From: Nostoc sp. 106C
Lineage (GTDB): Bacteria > Cyanobacteriota > Cyanobacteriia > Cyanobacteriales > Nostocaceae
Assembly: GCF_002154725.1 (NCBI RefSeq)
Contig: NZ_MTAW01000203.1
Span: forward strand, 1 to 33,186
Length of the DNA stretch: 33,186 bases
Direction of reading: 5' to 3'
A program made the translations under genes and the position numbers. Shown here one piece after another: positions 16,453-26,996 of this stretch; the stretch's first letter is position 1, and each line of letters starts with the position of its first letter. Under the pieces are notes generated by a model. That model was not told the DNA's origin. It was given only the letters and a program-made list of their open reading frames with translations, and made no database searches.

Positions 16453-16479
16453 TGATTCCTAGGTCATGCCTGGGAATCA
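16453..16479. terminator. 11-bp stem-loop just upstream of ftsE
   Basis: TGATTCCTAGG (16453-16463) pairs with CCTGGGAATCA (16469-16479), ten Watson-Crick pairs and one G-U, loop TCATG, followed by TTATTTTG. It could terminate the glycosyltransferase transcript. It ends 9 bp before the annotated ftsE ATG, so it might instead be part of the ftsE leader. Confidence 0.55.
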
Positions 16480-16488
16480 TTATTTTGT

Positions 16489-17277
16489 ATGGAATTTCAA
16501 ATCTTGGATCTCATTTCTAACAATTCAGTAATGCCAGTATTAACGAATCAGCCAACGAATCACAAAGTTGTTCCTAAAGAGGACAATGACAACCAAAAGC
16601 ATAGTAGCAATAGTGCTGCAATCTTGCAATTGTGTTCAGTCACAAAAACCTACACCAACGGCTGTCATGCTTTGTTGGATGTGAACTTAGAAGTAAAAAA
16701 GAAAGAATTTTTATTTATCACAGGACCAAGTGGTTCTGGGAAATCAACTCTGTTGAAACTACTGTATGGCCAAGAGTTAGCCACACAGGGCGAAGTGATT
16801 GTTGATGAGTGCAACATGGCGGATATGCGAGGCGATCGCTTGTCATTGCTGCGGCGACGCATTGGCATTGTGTTTCAAGACTACAAACTAATTCCCCAAC
16901 GCACAGTGGCAGAAAATGTGACTTTTGTACTACAAGCTCAAGGGTATACCCGCAAAGAAATCCAACGCCGTTTAGAACCGACATTAAAGCTGGTAGGTTT
17001 GCTTTCTAAAGCTGATTGCTTTCCAGATCAACTTTCTGGTGGAGAGCAACAACGGGTGAGCATTGCTAGGGCGATTGTTGGAACACCACCACTGCTTTTG
17101 GCAGATGAACCCACGGGAAACCTCGATCCAGATAATTCTTGGCAAGTAATACAAATTCTCCAAAAGTTAAATTCCTTTGGCGCAACAGTAATTGTTACTA
17201 CCCACGATGAACAATTAGTTCGCAGGTGCAATCATCCCGTAGTACAAGTTCGCAATGGATGCCTATCTCGCAAATAG
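16489..17277 (+). CDS. ftsE: Cell-division ABC ATPase FtsE
   Basis: A 262-residue ABC ATPase of the FtsE type, which with membrane partner FtsX couples ATP hydrolysis to peptidoglycan hydrolase control at the division site. Motifs in order: Walker A GPSGSGKST, Q-loop FQDYKLIPQRTVAEN (the sequence style typical of FtsE), signature LSGGEQQRVSIARA, Walker B LLLADEPTGNLDP, and switch His VTTHDEQ. The ABC fold begins at about residue 45 (ILQLCSVTKTY); residues 1-44 are a polar extension not found in most FtsE proteins. The ATG at 16489 and an in-frame ATG at 16531 both lack a ribosome site, so the start is uncertain. No ftsX is adjacent. Confidence 0.88.
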   Translation: MEFQILDLISNNSVMPVLTNQPTNHKVVPKEDNDNQKHSSNSAAILQLCSVTKTYTNGCHALLDVNLEVKKKEFLFITGPSGSGKSTLLKLLYGQELATQGEVIVDECNMADMRGDRLSLLRRRIGIVFQDYKLIPQRTVAENVTFVLQAQGYTRKEIQRRLEPTLKLVGLLSKADCFPDQLSGGEQQRVSIARAIVGTPPLLLADEPTGNLDPDNSWQVIQILQKLNSFGATVIVTTHDEQLVRRCNHPVVQVRNGCLSRK

Positions 17278-17431
17278 TAACAAGATTAATCTAGATAAAT
17301 CTAAACTCCAGTTGTAAATAAGAGGTATTCATCACATAAATAAGCAATATTACTTGATATGAAAATTACAGATGCTAGGCATTTTTCCTAATTTCTCTAC
17401 TGTCCGTATCATCCATGCTACTAGGTAATGC

Positions 17432-18898
17432 CTATATCTGAGCTATGAAAGGAGATGCTTGACTCTGTATAGAGTTTTGAGATAAATCCAGACTTTCACA
17501 CCAAATAGAAGCAGACAAGTTTTTTTGGTGAATTGGAATTTCAATTACAAACTCTGCACCTTTTCCCGGATTAGAGATACAGTACAACGAGCCATTGTGT
17601 TTTTCAACTACAATCTGATGGCTAATCGACATCCCTAACCCTGTTCCTTTACCCGCAGGTTTAGTTGTGAAGAAAGGATCGAACAATCGCTTTTGGACTG
17701 CTGCTGTGATTCCTGGCCCATTATCAGCAATCCGAATCGCAATGCGATCGCTTCCGATAATCTCTGTATGAATCCGAATTATCGGCGATAGGCTAGAACC
17801 AAAAGTCTCGGTATTCCCCATTAACTCTTCCAAAGCGTCAATTGCATTGCTAAGGACATTCATAAAAACCTGGTTCATTTTCCCCGCAAAGCACTCAACT
17901 GGAGGTAAATTACCATATTCTTTAATTACTTGAATAGCTCGATAGCCTGGTTTCGCCTTCAAGCGATGGTCAATCATCATTAGCGTACTATTTAACCCTT
18001 CGTGGATATCGACTGTTTTGACTTCAGCTTCATCATGGCGAGAGAAATTGCGAAAAGATTGGACTATTTCCTGAATCCTTTGAGTTCCGAGTGCCATTGA
18101 AGAGACAATTTTTGGTAAATCTAAGCTGAGAAACTCTAGATCGATTTCTTTGCTTTTCTTTAATATCTCTGGAGTGGGTTGAGGAAATTGAGTCTGATAG
18201 AGGTTGATGAGTTCTAACAAATCCCTAATATAGCAACTTGCATGTTCAAGATTGCCATGTATAAAATTGATTGGATTATTAATTTCATGTGCAACACCTG
18301 CAACTAACTGACCTAATGTAGTTAATTTTTCTGTCTCAATTAGCTTAACTTGAGCTTTTTGTAAATCGTGCAGTGCTTGAGAGAGTTCTTTTGTTCTTTT
18401 TGCCACTCGTTGTTCTAATTCTTGAGTAAGTTTCTGCAAAGCCAATTCGGTTGCAGCTCGTTCTTCAATTTCTTGTTGAAGAAGTCCATTTTGTTTTTCC
18501 AAAGCTCTACTAATATTTTGCAGCTTTAGGTGAATTTGAATACGGGCTAAGGCCTCTGGTTGCTGAAATGGCTTGGTAATATAGTCCACAGCACCTAAAG
18601 AAAGACCCTTAACCTTATCTACTGGGTCAGTAAGGGCAGTCATAAAAACGATCGGAATATGTTGTGTTTTTGGATTTGCCTTTAATCTAGAGCATGTTTC
18701 AAATCCGTCAATTCCTGGCATCATTACATCTAACAAAATCAGTTCTGGTGGGTCATATTCAACTTGCTTAATTGCACTTTCCCCGTTAGTTGCAACTGCC
18801 ACATCAAATCCTGCTTCTGTAAGAGCTTCCGAAAGTACTTCTAAATTTGTAGGAGTATCGTCAACGATTAATATTAAATTTGTATCTTGGTTTTGCAT
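17432..18898 (-). CDS. REC-histidine kinase hybrid (cytosolic)
   Basis: A 488-residue soluble signalling protein with an N-terminal receiver and a C-terminal kinase. REC spans residues 6-125 (VDD at 12-14, phospho-acceptor Asp57 in LILLDVMMPG, Lys109 in YITKPF). A long coiled coil runs about 128-190. HisKA has phospho-acceptor His204 in LVAGVAHEINNPINFIHGN, and the HATPase_c has N-box MNVLSNAIDALEE, G1 ADNGPGI, F-box FDPFFTT and G2 GTGLGMSIS. No membrane segment is seen. The receiver should be fed by another kinase; the transmembrane hybrid kinase just upstream on the same strand (130-bp gap) is an obvious candidate donor, giving a phosphorelay. Signal and output are unknown. Confidence 0.93.
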   Translation of the reverse strand: MQNQDTNLILIVDDTPTNLEVLSEALTEAGFDVAVATNGESAIKQVEYDPPELILLDVMMPGIDGFETCSRLKANPKTQHIPIVFMTALTDPVDKVKGLSLGAVDYITKPFQQPEALARIQIHLKLQNISRALEKQNGLLQQEIEERAATELALQKLTQELEQRVAKRTKELSQALHDLQKAQVKLIETEKLTTLGQLVAGVAHEINNPINFIHGNLEHASCYIRDLLELINLYQTQFPQPTPEILKKSKEIDLEFLSLDLPKIVSSMALGTQRIQEIVQSFRNFSRHDEAEVKTVDIHEGLNSTLMMIDHRLKAKPGYRAIQVIKEYGNLPPVECFAGKMNQVFMNVLSNAIDALEELMGNTETFGSSLSPIIRIHTEIIGSDRIAIRIADNGPGITAAVQKRLFDPFFTTKPAGKGTGLGMSISHQIVVEKHNGSLYCISNPGKGAEFVIEIPIHQKNLSASIWCESLDLSQNSIQSQASPFIAQI

Positions 18899-19028
18899 CT
18901 TTTTATCTTTAAATTCTTATTTAATTGAATTTTTTGAAAATCGATATATTATAAAAGTGAGAAAACTATGATTAGCCTGCGTAGTAGAAATAAGAGTTAA
19001 TAAAAATAAGCCTGTGCTGCTGAATCTT

Positions 19029-21695
19029 TTAAGTATTTATATATTTTTCTATAACAGCTTGAATTTCTTCTATTTGAAAACTTTGAGCTAAAGCTTGAAT
19101 TTTTTGAGTAAATTGTATAAACATCCTATCCTTTTGTTCTAGTTTACTTAATTGGTTTTGTATAGCTTTTATTCTACCTTTTAAAGCTAGTTCATATAAC
19201 TGTTGGAGTTCTTCAATTGGAGGAAGAACTATTTCTTTTGTCATTGGTAATGATGTTAGAGTTTCTTCATAAATCCATTCTAAATTTAGATAATTCTGTA
19301 ATTTTTCAAATAGCTCAGATGCTTGCACAGGTTTAGGAAGAAAGTCATCACTGCCAGCATCTAAACTCCTCTGCTTATCAGAGTCAAAAACACTTGCTGA
19401 TGATACAATTATCTTCAAATCTCCCCAATTCGGGGAATTTCGCAAATTTTGTATCATATCCAATCCATTCATGACTGGCATATTAATATCAGTGATTATC
19501 AAGTCAGGTACAAATTCAGCAATTTTCTCTAGTACTTCTTGACCATCTTCAGCCTCTAAAATTTCAAAACCAATGGGTTCCAATAGATTAACTAATACAG
19601 AGCGATTTTCCCAGTGATCGTCTACTATAAGAATTCTTCTCTTTTCGCCTTTAAAACTAAAAATTTTTCCTTGTTGAGAAACTTTAGATTTATCTGCCCA
19701 TTCTATTGATTCAGGGACTTCTACATCAAACCAGAAGATACTACCTTTTTCTGGTTGGCTTTTTACTTCTATATTTCCACCCATGATCTCAACAATTTTC
19801 TGACTAATAGCTAATCCTAATCCAGTTCCTTCGGATTGTTTTTTTACATTACCTACTTGCTCAAAAGGTAAAAAAATTTTTTCTAGTTGTTCGCTAGTCA
19901 TACCTACACCAGTGTCTTCTACCACGAAGCGAATATGGTAGGTTGATGGTTTGTCCTTAGTACGATTTTTACTATATTGAAACTTAACTTTAAATGTGAC
20001 AGTACCTTTCTCAGTAAATTTGATAGCATTACCTAGTAAATTAATCAAAACTTGACGCAAGCGTTTTTCATCGGCTTGAATATCCATTGGCAGTTGCTCA
20101 TCTGGTTGATAAACAAAGTTAATACCCTTTTGTTCAGCTTTAATGCGACAAATTTCAGAAACTGCCTGGAGAAAAGAAGGAAAATGAAAACTTGTAGGAT
20201 ACAATTCCATTTTCCGAGCTTCGATTTTGGAGAGGTCAAGAATATCATTAATTAGAGTTAAAAGGTGTGAGGCACATTGATTAATAATATTGATACCTTT
20301 CTGCTGTTTCTCTGTCAGATTTTTTGAAGCTTGCAGAATTTGTGCATATCCTAAAATTCCGTTCAGAGGCGTGCGTAGTTCATGGCTCATGTTAGCAAGA
20401 AATTCGCTCTTGGCACGATTGGCACTATCAGCTAATTCTTTGGCTTCCTTAAGTTCAACTGTGCGTTCCTCAACTCGAAATTCTAAGTCCTCGAATGACT
20501 CCTTTAATTGAAGTGTCATTTGCTTAAAAGACTGTGCCAAAATTTCTATTTCATCGGAATTATGCGACTCAAAATTTTGGAACTTGTGATGATTCGCAAC
20601 TACTGTACCATCTTGACTCAAACGAAGTGCTCTTTGGGCATCAGCTTCTGCTAGCTTCTGGCACTCTTCAAGAATGGGTTGCAAACGATTATTGAGTTGA
20701 CGGATAAATAAAGTTACGACTAATGCTAGTACCGTACCAGCGCCTAAAGCACCGCCAACTGCAATAGATAATACTGGGGCTAATACAACCGACTGGGGTA
20801 CTACTGCTAGCATCAACCAGTTTGTTCCTTTCACCTTTTGAAACACCCAGTATTTACCCCTGTCTTGGATAAATCCATCATCATCGGCTTCAATTTTCTG
20901 CCATATATTCCTCAACTCTGGTATGTCCTTATAGGTAGCCAGTGACTTGGCTTTCTCTGGTTCTGGAGGATATGCCAGTAAATTTCCGTGTTCGCTTAAA
21001 ATAACAAAATAACCGCCTCCTCTTGTTACAGGAACTTTTACTTTTTCACCTATAGCGGTTACATTGATATCTAATCCCGTTACACCAATTAAATTGTTAT
21101 GATCATCAATTATAGGGCCTGTATAAGTTGTTAAAGTCAGCCCATACCATTTATAAGGCTCATACCAGATATCTTTTCTCGCTTTTACAACTTTCTGATA
21201 ATAACTTTGCTTCTGGTAGTTATCGTCCTTAAAAAGTTCTGCATAACGGACATTATCATAGGGTTTTGGTAAAACTTTACCTATCTGACCAGAAGTTTTT
21301 TGATCGATATAAAAGTATGGCCAATACCATTGATTATGTGGCACAAGTTGGTAAGATGTTTGACCAATACCAAGCCCCATTGTTAGAGGCGATCGTTCTT
21401 GGAAGATATCAAAAACTAATTGTTTATAGGTTTGTGGATCTTTAATACCTTGATGGTGGATAGTTTTAACTGCAGCAGATAGGTTACGCATAGACTGTTC
21501 TACTCTAGCCAGCGATCCCTCAACTGACTTGACTTGTGTGCTTAAATTACCTTTAATTTCATCTTTAGCCCGACTTTCTAGTGCTTGATAGAAGAAGAAC
21601 GACATGCTACCTAATCCTACTAAGGCACCACTCAATACGTGGAAAAATAGCCTAGAACCAATAGAGTTATGTATGAGCTTTTGCTTCATGGCCAT
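19029..21695 (-). CDS. Membrane hybrid sensor histidine kinase with Cache domain
   Basis: An 888-residue sensor kinase. Layout: a membrane helix at about 15-38 ([20 protein letters not shown]); a periplasmic double-Cache type domain at about 40-300 (region with [20 protein letters not shown] and [15 protein letters not shown]); a second membrane helix at about 303-332 ([20 protein letters not shown]); a HAMP-like and coiled linker; HisKA with His438 in [19 protein letters not shown]; HATPase_c ([31 protein letters not shown]); a receiver at about 680-800 ([31 protein letters not shown]); and a helical tail of about 80 residues. Cache domains bind small molecules such as amino or organic acids; the ligand is unknown. 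It lies 5' of the REC-kinase gene on the same strand. Confidence 0.94.
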   Translation of the reverse strand: MAMKQKLIHNSIGSRLFFHVLSGALVGLGSMSFFFYQALESRAKDEIKGNLSTQVKSVEGSLARVEQSMRNLSAAVKTIHHQGIKDPQTYKQLVFDIFQERSPLTMGLGIGQTSYQLVPHNQWYWPYFYIDQKTSGQIGKVLPKPYDNVRYAELFKDDNYQKQSYYQKVVKARKDIWYEPYKWYGLTLTTYTGPIIDDHNNLIGVTGLDINVTAIGEKVKVPVTRGGGYFVILSEHGNLLAYPPEPEKAKSLATYKDIPELRNIWQKIEADDDGFIQDRGKYWVFQKVKGTNWLMLAVVPQSVVLAPVLSIAVGGALGAGTVLALVVTLFIRQLNNRLQPILEECQKLAEADAQRALRLSQDGTVVANHHKFQNFESHNSDEIEILAQSFKQMTLQLKESFEDLEFRVEERTVELKEAKELADSANRAKSEFLANMSHELRTPLNGILGYAQILQASKNLTEKQQKGINIINQCASHLLTLINDILDLSKIEARKMELYPTSFHFPSFLQAVSEICRIKAEQKGINFVYQPDEQLPMDIQADEKRLRQVLINLLGNAIKFTEKGTVTFKVKFQYSKNRTKDKPSTYHIRFVVEDTGVGMTSEQLEKIFLPFEQVGNVKKQSEGTGLGLAISQKIVEIMGGNIEVKSQPEKGSIFWFDVEVPESIEWADKSKVSQQGKIFSFKGEKRRILIVDDHWENRSVLVNLLEPIGFEILEAEDGQEVLEKIAEFVPDLIITDINMPVMNGLDMIQNLRNSPNWGDLKIIVSSASVFDSDKQRSLDAGSDDFLPKPVQASELFEKLQNYLNLEWIYEETLTSLPMTKEIVLPPIEELQQLYELALKGRIKAIQNQLSKLEQKDRMFIQFTQKIQALAQSFQIEEIQAVIEKYINT

Positions 21696-21978
21696 AGCTA
21701 CTATGCTGCTGAAACTGCATGATGTTGCTTTTTTATGTTTCCTAAGTTCTTATAATTAAGAGTTCCCCGATCGTTGAGTAGAATAACAATTGCCACGAAA
21801 TTCCTGAGAGCATCATACAATCGCTTAATGCGGCGCATATAAGGAAAGCTATTCAATAGATTTCGATTTAACTTCTGCACTCTCAATAAAAATTTACTGG
21901 TGTCTAATTCATAGATAGATATTAGAGTGTATTGTTTAAAACTTGAGAATGCGGCTATAGCAGAATTATTCGTGTTAT

Positions 21979-24900
21979 CTAACCTGCTTTAATCATCCGA
22001 TTGACTTGCTGTTTCAATGATTCCTGCACTAATGAATGATTTTCTTCAGTATTGCCAATCGGAGGTTTCAAAAAGCCACTTTGTATGAAATAGGAAAAGT
22101 AAGCACTCAAAAGCTTGCTATCGGCATGGGGGCAGACGATAGAAGTCTCTTTCAGACCCTTGAGGGTATTTTGACAATCAAAGGCTTGAGATGTCAGCAG
22201 AAATGTTTCCAAATAGGTCATCTGAGTTTGAGTATTCTTTTCGGTAAATAGCGATTTAATAGGGATTAAAACATTTTCTTGAAATCTTTCTAGTTGTAGC
22301 AACTCAGCTTGCCATTCTTCATGTGGTAGTAATTGTATTGAGTAGCCTAAACCGCAGATTTCACTCACAAGCTGCTTCCAAGGAAACGGATGAGGATTGA
22401 TAATATGGAAGGCCTTTCCTAAGGATTCTCGTTGTCTTGATAGATGTACTATTGCTTGACTGGCGTAGTCTATAGGAGTTATATTCACCCATTTATCCAG
22501 ATCGGGTGCAGATCCCATTTGAATCATACCTTTGATGATTCTAGCCATTAGGTCGTTTGTGTGATAAGCACCTGTTTGACTATTACCTGAAATCATTCCT
22601 GGTCTGTAGATGCTAACAGGAATTCCTTGATCTTGAGCTGCTATGACTAGCTGTTCGGCAACCCATTTAGTTTGGGTATAACCCCTGGTTAGCTCTTTAC
22701 CATAGGCTAAACGCTCATCTTCTCGGATCGCTGTCTTCCTCGGATGAAAGATTAGAGGCTTAAGTACATCAATAGTTGAGATAAAGTGAATAGGAGTAAC
22801 TTTTCCCTGAGAAGCTAATCTCAAAATTTCTTGGGTTCCGAATACATTGGTAGGTTGCAATGCGCTGTAAGGATAAACTAGGTTTACGAGTGCCCCAGCG
22901 TGATAAATCAGATCAACCTTACTAGCTAAATCTTTAAAATCTTCGTCAGTTAATCCCAATAGCGGTTTTGATAAATCTCCGACTACAGAAATTATTCTAG
23001 AACTTAACTTATCGCTCCAAAGCATGTAACGTTCTAGATTGATTTGAATTTTTTGTCTACCTTCTTCAATATTAGAAGCGCGAACTAGGCAGTAAATATT
23101 TGCTGTTGTTTGTTGTATTAGCTCGTACAAAATAAAAGCACCTAAAAAACCCGTCGCTCCGGTTAAAAAGATATGCTCTGGTTCAATTGCTAATTCTACA
23201 AACTCTACTTGAGGGTGAATTGTTGGGTCTAGAATAACTTCACTCTCCCAGTCCACATGAGTTTCTTCTTTAATAGAAGGAGCATGGCTTGAGGTATCCA
23301 ACATATCAATAGCTTTTATAAATCCAGCTATTGTTGGCTCCTTAAGAACATAGGACAGAGGCAACTCTATTTTCATCGTATTTTCTATACGAGACAGCAA
23401 ATGAACTATTAATAGAGAATGCCCTCCCAGATCGAAGAAGTTATCATAGATTCCGATCGGTTCAATATCTAATATCTCAGACCAAATTTCAGCAAGTTGT
23501 TTTTCCAGCAAAGTGGTAGGTGCAATGTAGACCTCCGTGGAAATTGCTCGGTCTTTTTTGGGCTTGGGAAGCGATCGCCGATCGATTTTTCCATTTGATG
23601 TCAGGGGTAAAGTCTCCATGACTACAAATGCTGAAGGAACCATGTATTCGGGTAATTTCTCCCTAAGAAAGGCTTGTAAAAGGGGAACTACATTAATTTT
23701 GTCGTTTACTTGTATAGGATTATTAGCATAGGCGCTCCAAGGCTTCAATTCCCCTACTGACTCTGGCAACATCAAGATATTCTTTTGGTCTATTGCTTCT
23801 AATTGACTTTGCAATAGCACATCATAAGTACTAGGATTCCTGCACTCAGAGCAAGTAACTTCGGCACTATAAGGTATGTATTGGCCGATGGTCCAAAATT
23901 CTTCTGGATGTACCCCGTTATCTTGAGAAAACTGCTGCAACGATTGTTGTAATTCTCCTACTGTTTTTGGTCTGTTATTACTTGCTAATATTTCCACTGC
24001 CTTTATATCTAGGAAAATCCGAGCATCAGGCACATTGGTAATCTTGATAGTTTGTGGTTGCTGCTCTTGGAGTAATTGGCAAATTAGTTGAAGTGAAAGA
24101 TTATGTTGTTGCCAATCCCAGCATAACGGCTCTGCGTGCGAATACATATTAGTTTCTATATGAAGAATGACATCGAAGCGAAACCTAGTCAGTTCATTTT
24201 GAGATTGACCTCGCTTGAGTAAGGTTTGAACATAACTGATCCGAGGGATATGTTGCTTGACAGCAGAAAAAAAATCTGGATGAAGTACTAGTTCTCTCTC
24301 GTGAAGAATTCGTTCTCTGATTAGCTGCTGGAGTTGATGGCTAGAAAGAGAAGAAATAGCTTGGTTTAGTTGAACTGCGCTGTGAAAAGTTTCTAGTAGC
24401 GGTAAACTACGAACGTCACCAATAAAAATTTGCCCTCCTGGTTTAATCAACTTGACAATCTTCTCAATGACCTGCAACAGATAATCCACGCTAGGGAAGT
24501 ACTGAATTACAGAGTTGATAATCACCGTATCAAAGCTAGCTGGTTCTAATCCTTCAAGTTCATGGGCTGCGCCTTCGGATACCTTGACGTAAGACAAATC
24601 TTGCTTAACAGTCCGCAGTTGCTGCTCTATATGATGGATAGCTTCTGCCGAAATATCAGTACCTACGTAATGACTACAGTGAGGAGCAATGCGAAATAGA
24701 AGTAGTCCCTTTCCACATCCAACCTCTAATACTCGCTGCGGATGTAGAGAAAGAATGCGTTCAACCGTTGTGTCTACCCATTCACACACCTCATCAGCTG
24801 GTATGGGTAGACCAGTAAAACTATCATTCCAGCCAGCCCAGTCTTCTGGTGAATTGGTGTAGTTAGCATTCCACACCTTCTTCCATTCCTGAAGTTGCTC

Positions 24901-26379
24901 AGTAGAACAATGATTGATTGGTTTTGATGACTCCAACTCATCTTGGTGAATTTTAGGAACAACATAAGCGACCAAGCATTTATTTCCTGGTCGATCTTCT
25001 CTAGCAATCACTACTGCTTGTTTTACGGCTGGATGTTTGCTAATAGCTGTCTCAATATCTCCTAATTCAACTCGAAAGCCACGGATCTTAACTTGATAAT
25101 CAATCCGGCCCATGAACTCAATATTTCCATCTGGTAGATAACGAGCTAAATCTCCAGTTTTGTAGAGGCGTGCCCCTGGCTCATTACTAAAGGGATTGGG
25201 AATGAACCTTTCACGAGTTAATTCTGGACGGTTGAGATAACCCCGTGCAACTCCGTAACCACCAATGTATACTTCTCCTGGTACACCAACAGGAGCGAGT
25301 TTAGGGCGATCGTGCTTGCGGCGTGCTGGCTCTTGTAGCAAATAAATCTGTGTGTTAGCAATGGGATGACCTAGAGGTACAAAGCTGCTACCAGGCTCTA
25401 CTTTACATAGCATCGACCAGATTGTGGTTTCCGTAGGCCCATACATATTCCACAAAGAGCCACCCTTTTCCAGCAATTGATTAGCAAGCTCAAGAGTGAT
25501 GGCTTCGCCACCACACAATATTTTCAGTTGCTTATTACCTTGCCATCCAGATTCCAGCAAAAGACGCCAAGTTGCTGGGGTAGCTTGGATGATTGTAGCT
25601 TCAGATTCAGTCAAAATTTTTGATAACTGTTTTCCGTCAGCAACTGCTTCACGACTAACCAATACAATGCGAGCACCTACAATCAGAGGTAAGAAAATTT
25701 CTAAAACTGCGATATCAAAAGAAATTGTCGTAATCGCTAAGAATATATCTTTTTGGGTCAACCCTGGTTCTTGCCGCATAGAACTGAGGAAATTTATGAC
25801 GGCATGATGGGTAATCTGAACACCTTTGGGTTTACCTGTAGAACCTGAAGTATAGATGGTGTAAGCTAAGTTTTCAGCAGTTACTTTACTATCGGGATTT
25901 TCTCTACTGTATTGAGTAATCTGTTGCCAATCAGTATCTATACATACGACCCGTACATTTTCCAGCTTTGGTAATTGCTCGATTAGATGCTTTTGAGCCA
26001 CAAGTATTGGTATCTGGGAATCTTCGATCATGAATTCCAAGCGTTCTTGGGGATAGCTAGGATCGAGGGGTATATAAGCTCCACCAGCTTTGAGTATACC
26101 TAGCAACCCTACGAACATTAAGAGCGATCGCTCTACACAAAGCCCTACTAAAGTCTCTGGTTGAACTCCTAACGTTCTCAGGTAATGGGCTAGTTGATTA
26201 GCTTTTTGATTAAGCTCTTGATATGTTAATTTTTGATCTTGAAAAATGACTGCTACAGCATCAGGGGTTTGTAATACCTGAAATTCTACCAATTGATGAA
26301 TGGAAGGACTTTTCAGATCGCAAAGCAAAGATTTTTCCATATAACCAAATTTGGAAATAAAGATATTCAGAGTACTCAT
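21979..26379 (-). CDS. Orphan NRPS: adenylation(Gly)-N-methyltransferase-PCP-thioester reductase
   Basis: A 1466-residue single-module peptide synthetase. Adenylation domain from about residue 15 (A3 TIYTSGSTGKPKGVQITHH, A5 NMYGPTETTIW, A7 YKTGDLARYLPDG, A8 DYQVKIRGFRVELGDIE). A methyltransferase is inserted after A8 (about 480-860; SAM motif VLEVGCGKGLL near 551). The adenylation domain resumes to A10 (TSNGKIDRRSLP, about 930). PCP has phosphopantetheine Ser988 in DLGGHSLL. The NAD(P)-binding reductase runs from about 1070 (FLTGATGFLGAF; active-site YTQTK near 1233) and should release product as aldehyde or alcohol. By my alignment to PheA the pocket residues are D-I-L-Q-L-G-M-I-W, matching the glycine code except Leu322 to Met. 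There is no condensation domain. Start chosen at 26379, preceded by AAAGGG; an upstream ATG at 26409 is less likely. Predicted product is N-methylglycinal or its alcohol; unproven. Confidence 0.92.
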   Translation of the reverse strand: MSTLNIFISKFGYMEKSLLCDLKSPSIHQLVEFQVLQTPDAVAVIFQDQKLTYQELNQKANQLAHYLRTLGVQPETLVGLCVERSLLMFVGLLGILKAGGAYIPLDPSYPQERLEFMIEDSQIPILVAQKHLIEQLPKLENVRVVCIDTDWQQITQYSRENPDSKVTAENLAYTIYTSGSTGKPKGVQITHHAVINFLSSMRQEPGLTQKDIFLAITTISFDIAVLEIFLPLIVGARIVLVSREAVADGKQLSKILTESEATIIQATPATWRLLLESGWQGNKQLKILCGGEAITLELANQLLEKGGSLWNMYGPTETTIWSMLCKVEPGSSFVPLGHPIANTQIYLLQEPARRKHDRPKLAPVGVPGEVYIGGYGVARGYLNRPELTRERFIPNPFSNEPGARLYKTGDLARYLPDGNIEFMGRIDYQVKIRGFRVELGDIETAISKHPAVKQAVVIAREDRPGNKCLVAYVVPKIHQDELESSKPINHCSTEQLQEWKKVWNANYTNSPEDWAGWNDSFTGLPIPADEVCEWVDTTVERILSLHPQRVLEVGCGKGLLLFRIAPHCSHYVGTDISAEAIHHIEQQLRTVKQDLSYVKVSEGAAHELEGLEPASFDTVIINSVIQYFPSVDYLLQVIEKIVKLIKPGGQIFIGDVRSLPLLETFHSAVQLNQAISSLSSHQLQQLIRERILHERELVLHPDFFSAVKQHIPRISYVQTLLKRGQSQNELTRFRFDVILHIETNMYSHAEPLCWDWQQHNLSLQLICQLLQEQQPQTIKITNVPDARIFLDIKAVEILASNNRPKTVGELQQSLQQFSQDNGVHPEEFWTIGQYIPYSAEVTCSECRNPSTYDVLLQSQLEAIDQKNILMLPESVGELKPWSAYANNPIQVNDKINVVPLLQAFLREKLPEYMVPSAFVVMETLPLTSNGKIDRRSLPKPKKDRAISTEVYIAPTTLLEKQLAEIWSEILDIEPIGIYDNFFDLGGHSLLIVHLLSRIENTMKIELPLSYVLKEPTIAGFIKAIDMLDTSSHAPSIKEETHVDWESEVILDPTIHPQVEFVELAIEPEHIFLTGATGFLGAFILYELIQQTTANIYCLVRASNIEEGRQKIQINLERYMLWSDKLSSRIISVVGDLSKPLLGLTDEDFKDLASKVDLIYHAGALVNLVYPYSALQPTNVFGTQEILRLASQGKVTPIHFISTIDVLKPLIFHPRKTAIREDERLAYGKELTRGYTQTKWVAEQLVIAAQDQGIPVSIYRPGMISGNSQTGAYHTNDLMARIIKGMIQMGSAPDLDKWVNITPIDYASQAIVHLSRQRESLGKAFHIINPHPFPWKQLVSEICGLGYSIQLLPHEEWQAELLQLERFQENVLIPIKSLFTEKNTQTQMTYLETFLLTSQAFDCQNTLKGLKETSIVCPHADSKLLSAYFSYFIQSGFLKPPIGNTEENHSLVQESLKQQVNRMIKAG

Positions 26380-26996
26380 TAGTACCCTTTTGAATTTGTG
26401 GCAGTGCATTCCCTAATTTTTTGCAGTCCAGTCAATCTTGACTTAGACTTATAACTCTGTTTTGAAATTTACATTAGCTTCCTCGATAAAGCATGAAGAA
26501 GCATAATGAAAAAAATAGTATGTTTCATCTTATTAATAAATTTGGCTTGATAGCCTGAGTAATGCCACGGGAAACAGCTTTGAGCTACTTTATTGAGTGT
26601 TTTCCCAATATTGTGTAAATTTTTAAGTGATTTTACGTTTAGAGAAAAAATTTTTTCAAAAAACAAAAAAGAATTGAAATTATTAATTGCACTATATATA
26701 AAGATTGATATTGAAAAGCCTTGAGTATCGATAGTAATAAAACTTCATGAAATTATTATTGATAAATACAAAAAATTTATGTACAACCTGATATTAGAGC
26801 CGGGAAAATTTTTCCCTGTTTTCACACCGTCTCCCTAGGGAAATGGATGAGTAATATTTTATGGTGTGAGGCGATTTAGCACAGTCCCGGTGATTAGGGA
26901 GAAGGTATTTGGCAAACATCTTTGAAAACAGCATAAATTCTCAATTTTTGATGAATTGAGACAGCTTGTTGTTGTTAATTTAAAAACGATATAGCC
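26380..26996. other. 617-bp gap between NRPS and psbA: promoters and inverted repeats
   Basis: No gene was found. Besides the psbA promoter, three inverted repeats are seen: GGGAAAA-T-TTTTCCC (26802-26816), the palindrome TCCCTAGGGA (26832-26841), and TCACACC (26822-26828) against GGTGTGA (26863-26869), which encloses the palindrome. These may be operator sites for light-responsive control of psbA; that is inference. The left part is AT-rich and presumably holds the NRPS promoter on the minus strand. Confidence 0.5.
26909..26937 (+). promoter_or_regulatory. Candidate sigma-70-type psbA promoter
   Basis: TTGGCA (26909-26914) and CATAAA (26932-26937) are separated by 17 bp, matching the -35/-10 consensus at 5 and 4 of 6 bases. 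A start near 26943 would give a leader of about 55 nt. A 7-bp hairpin CTCAATT/AATTGAG (26940-26960) would fall at the very 5' end of that leader, where psbA messages commonly carry stability elements. Confidence 0.45.

Noticed and set aside
20052-20511. Plus-strand frames of 67-73 codons inside the Cache kinase gene
   Set aside because: They lie wholly within well-conserved kinase domains read on the other strand and have no own signals.
21701-21886. 61-codon minus-strand frame just upstream of the Cache kinase
   Set aside because: TTG start, no ribosome site, no recognisable domain; probably leader DNA of the kinase gene.
26469-26666. 65-codon minus-strand frame upstream of the NRPS gene
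   Set aside because: Low-complexity AT-rich frame with no ribosome site or family signature.
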